A stretch of DNA of 16,278 nucleotides, taken from Thiomargarita sp. GTDB lineage: Bacteria; Pseudomonadota; Gammaproteobacteria; Beggiatoales; Beggiatoaceae. Below, piece by piece: positions 15,483 to 16,278 of the stretch (position 1 is its first letter; every line of letters begins with the position of its first letter). Where the stretch lies: assembly GCA_020721025.1 (NCBI GenBank), contig DYNO01000062.1, positions 1 through 16,278 of the forward strand, written 5' to 3'. Under the pieces are notes generated by a model. The model was not told the DNA's origin. It did no database searches and saw only the letters and a program-made list of their open reading frames with translations. Made by a program: the position numbers and the translations under genes.

Positions 15483-16278
15483 ATGTCCACACAACACACC
15501 AAAAGAGTGATTCGGATTGCCACAATCGGCGTTGAAGATCGCACCCGGCGTACCCTAGATGTAGTATTTAAGGGACCCGGAGAAGGAGCTTACGTGCTGG
15601 TGGAGGAAGGCTTGGCAGAATCGATCATTTTCGATTTTGACTGTTTTAACGCGGCTGTTTTATGGGAAGATTATCGCAAACGTCATCCCAAATTACCTAC
15701 CCTAGTGATATCAGTCAATCACAAAGAAATCCCAGATACCGTTTTCCTACGCAAGCCCATTCAAATCAGCTCGCTTTTCCAAACCTTGGGCGAAATCAAA
15801 GAGCGAATGGACGCATTGCAACAACAAGCCGAAATCCAACTTGAGCCGCCCAAACTCCATGCCCACACCGGCACCGTATCCGACCGTCCGGCAACCATTC
15901 CCAGCAGATTTCAAAAAGATGACGAACTGGATCGGCTGTGTGGCAGTGTCGCAGATGTCAACTTAGAAAATGGGCAAGATGTCCAAAAAATTTTCTACAA
16001 TCCCTACCAATATTTTCAAGGCGTATTGGATAAAGCTTTGCGAACTGCAATTGAAAATGACACCGGTGTGCTGATCAGCGGAATGCCACAGCAAATTGTA
16101 CTACTACCCAAAAACAACCGCATGTTATGTGCCTCGCCAGATCACGAACTAAAAGCCCTCTGTTTAGTACCCGTGCAACAACGGCTAATTACCATCAGCT
16201 TGTTGAATGCCACCGATGCCAATACCCAAGCCCTACGGCAGCGTGTCGAACAAAGTTTGCAACACGGCAAGCCACTAG
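15483..16278 (+). CDS. Receiver-like protein with unrecognised second half (3' end outside the window)
   Basis: An open frame of 265 codons that runs off the window edge without a stop. Residues 8-110 look like an atypical receiver domain. After the first strand (VIRIATIGVED) there are acids Glu18/Asp19. A hydrophobic strand ends in IIFDFD (Asp51, Asp53), another in LVISVN (Ser77), and Lys91 precedes Pro in FLRKPI, as in ordinary receivers. The usual LMDxxMP loop is missing, so it may be a pseudo-receiver. A variable linker (about 110-165) leads to a segment with FYNPYQYFQGVLDKAL that I do not recognise. The ATG at 15483 is the only start available: an in-frame TAA is at 15465, and the next Met is residue 109. 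It has no ribosome binding site, and TATAAA lies directly before it. Its place after a kinase/GGDEF pair suggests a signalling role, which is inference. Confidence 0.7.
   Translation, partial: MSTQHTKRVIRIATIGVEDRTRRTLDVVFKGPGEGAYVLVEEGLAESIIFDFDCFNAAVLWEDYRKRHPKLPTLVISVNHKEIPDTVFLRKPIQISSLFQTLGEIKERMDALQQQAEIQLEPPKLHAHTGTVSDRPATIPSRFQKDDELDRLCGSVADVNLENGQDVQKIFYNPYQYFQGVLDKALRTAIENDTGVLISGMPQQIVLLPKNNRMLCASPDHELKALCLVPVQQRLITISLLNATDANTQALRQRVEQSLQHGKPL

Overview
The window reads as a gammaproteobacterial chromosome segment of moderate G+C with every recognisable gene on the + strand. The protein families (Fe-type SodB, HflX/HflK/HflC, a tRNA-Leu/tig/clpP block, BarA-like tripartite hybrid kinase, PAS/GGDEF protein, glycine-zipper lipoprotein) fit that class. 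A sulfur-oxidising Thiotrichales/Beggiatoaceae-like lineage is possible, but that is only an impression from gene style.

Layout. 162-764 is iron superoxide dismutase. 971-1450 is a small four-helix membrane protein (DUF2269-like). 1468-4897 is the hflX-hflK-hflC cluster: a ribosome-associated GTPase plus the two SPFH membrane proteins that modulate FtsH. The hfq gene that often precedes hflX is not there. 5085-5160 and 5252-5336 are tRNA-Lys(CTT) and tRNA-Leu(TAG), with a strong stable-RNA-type promoter in front and a stem-loop between them. 5368-7393 is tig and clpP, which overlap by 14 bases. The usual next gene, clpX, is absent.

In its place, 7408-9296 carries an AT-richer type II restriction-modification module: a PD-(D/E)XK-type putative endonuclease overlapping a beta-class DNA methyltransferase by 8 bases. 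Just upstream of the endonuclease, a 47-codon open frame runs into it one frame off. Adding a single TC to the TCTCTCT tract at the junction would fuse the two. The endonuclease may therefore be frameshifted, slippage-switchable, or mis-sequenced. A 10-bp inverted repeat covers the start of this frame.

9551-10021 is a glycine-zipper outer-membrane-type lipoprotein followed by a clear intrinsic terminator. 10230-15339 is a signalling pair overlapping by 8 bases. The first is a soluble GAF-PAS-PAS-HisKA-HATPase-(degenerate REC)-REC-HPt hybrid kinase. The second is a REC-PAS-PAS-GGDEF response regulator whose GGDEF signature is changed to DDDEF while the RxxD inhibitory-site motif is kept, so it is probably a c-di-GMP-binding or non-catalytic output protein. 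An open-ended gene from 15483 to the window edge encodes a protein with a receiver-like N-terminus and an unrecognised second half; it may belong to the same signalling group.

Most of the window is housekeeping. The points that deserve attention are the restriction-modification module with its frame break, the DDDEF regulator with its kinase, and the unfinished receiver-like gene.
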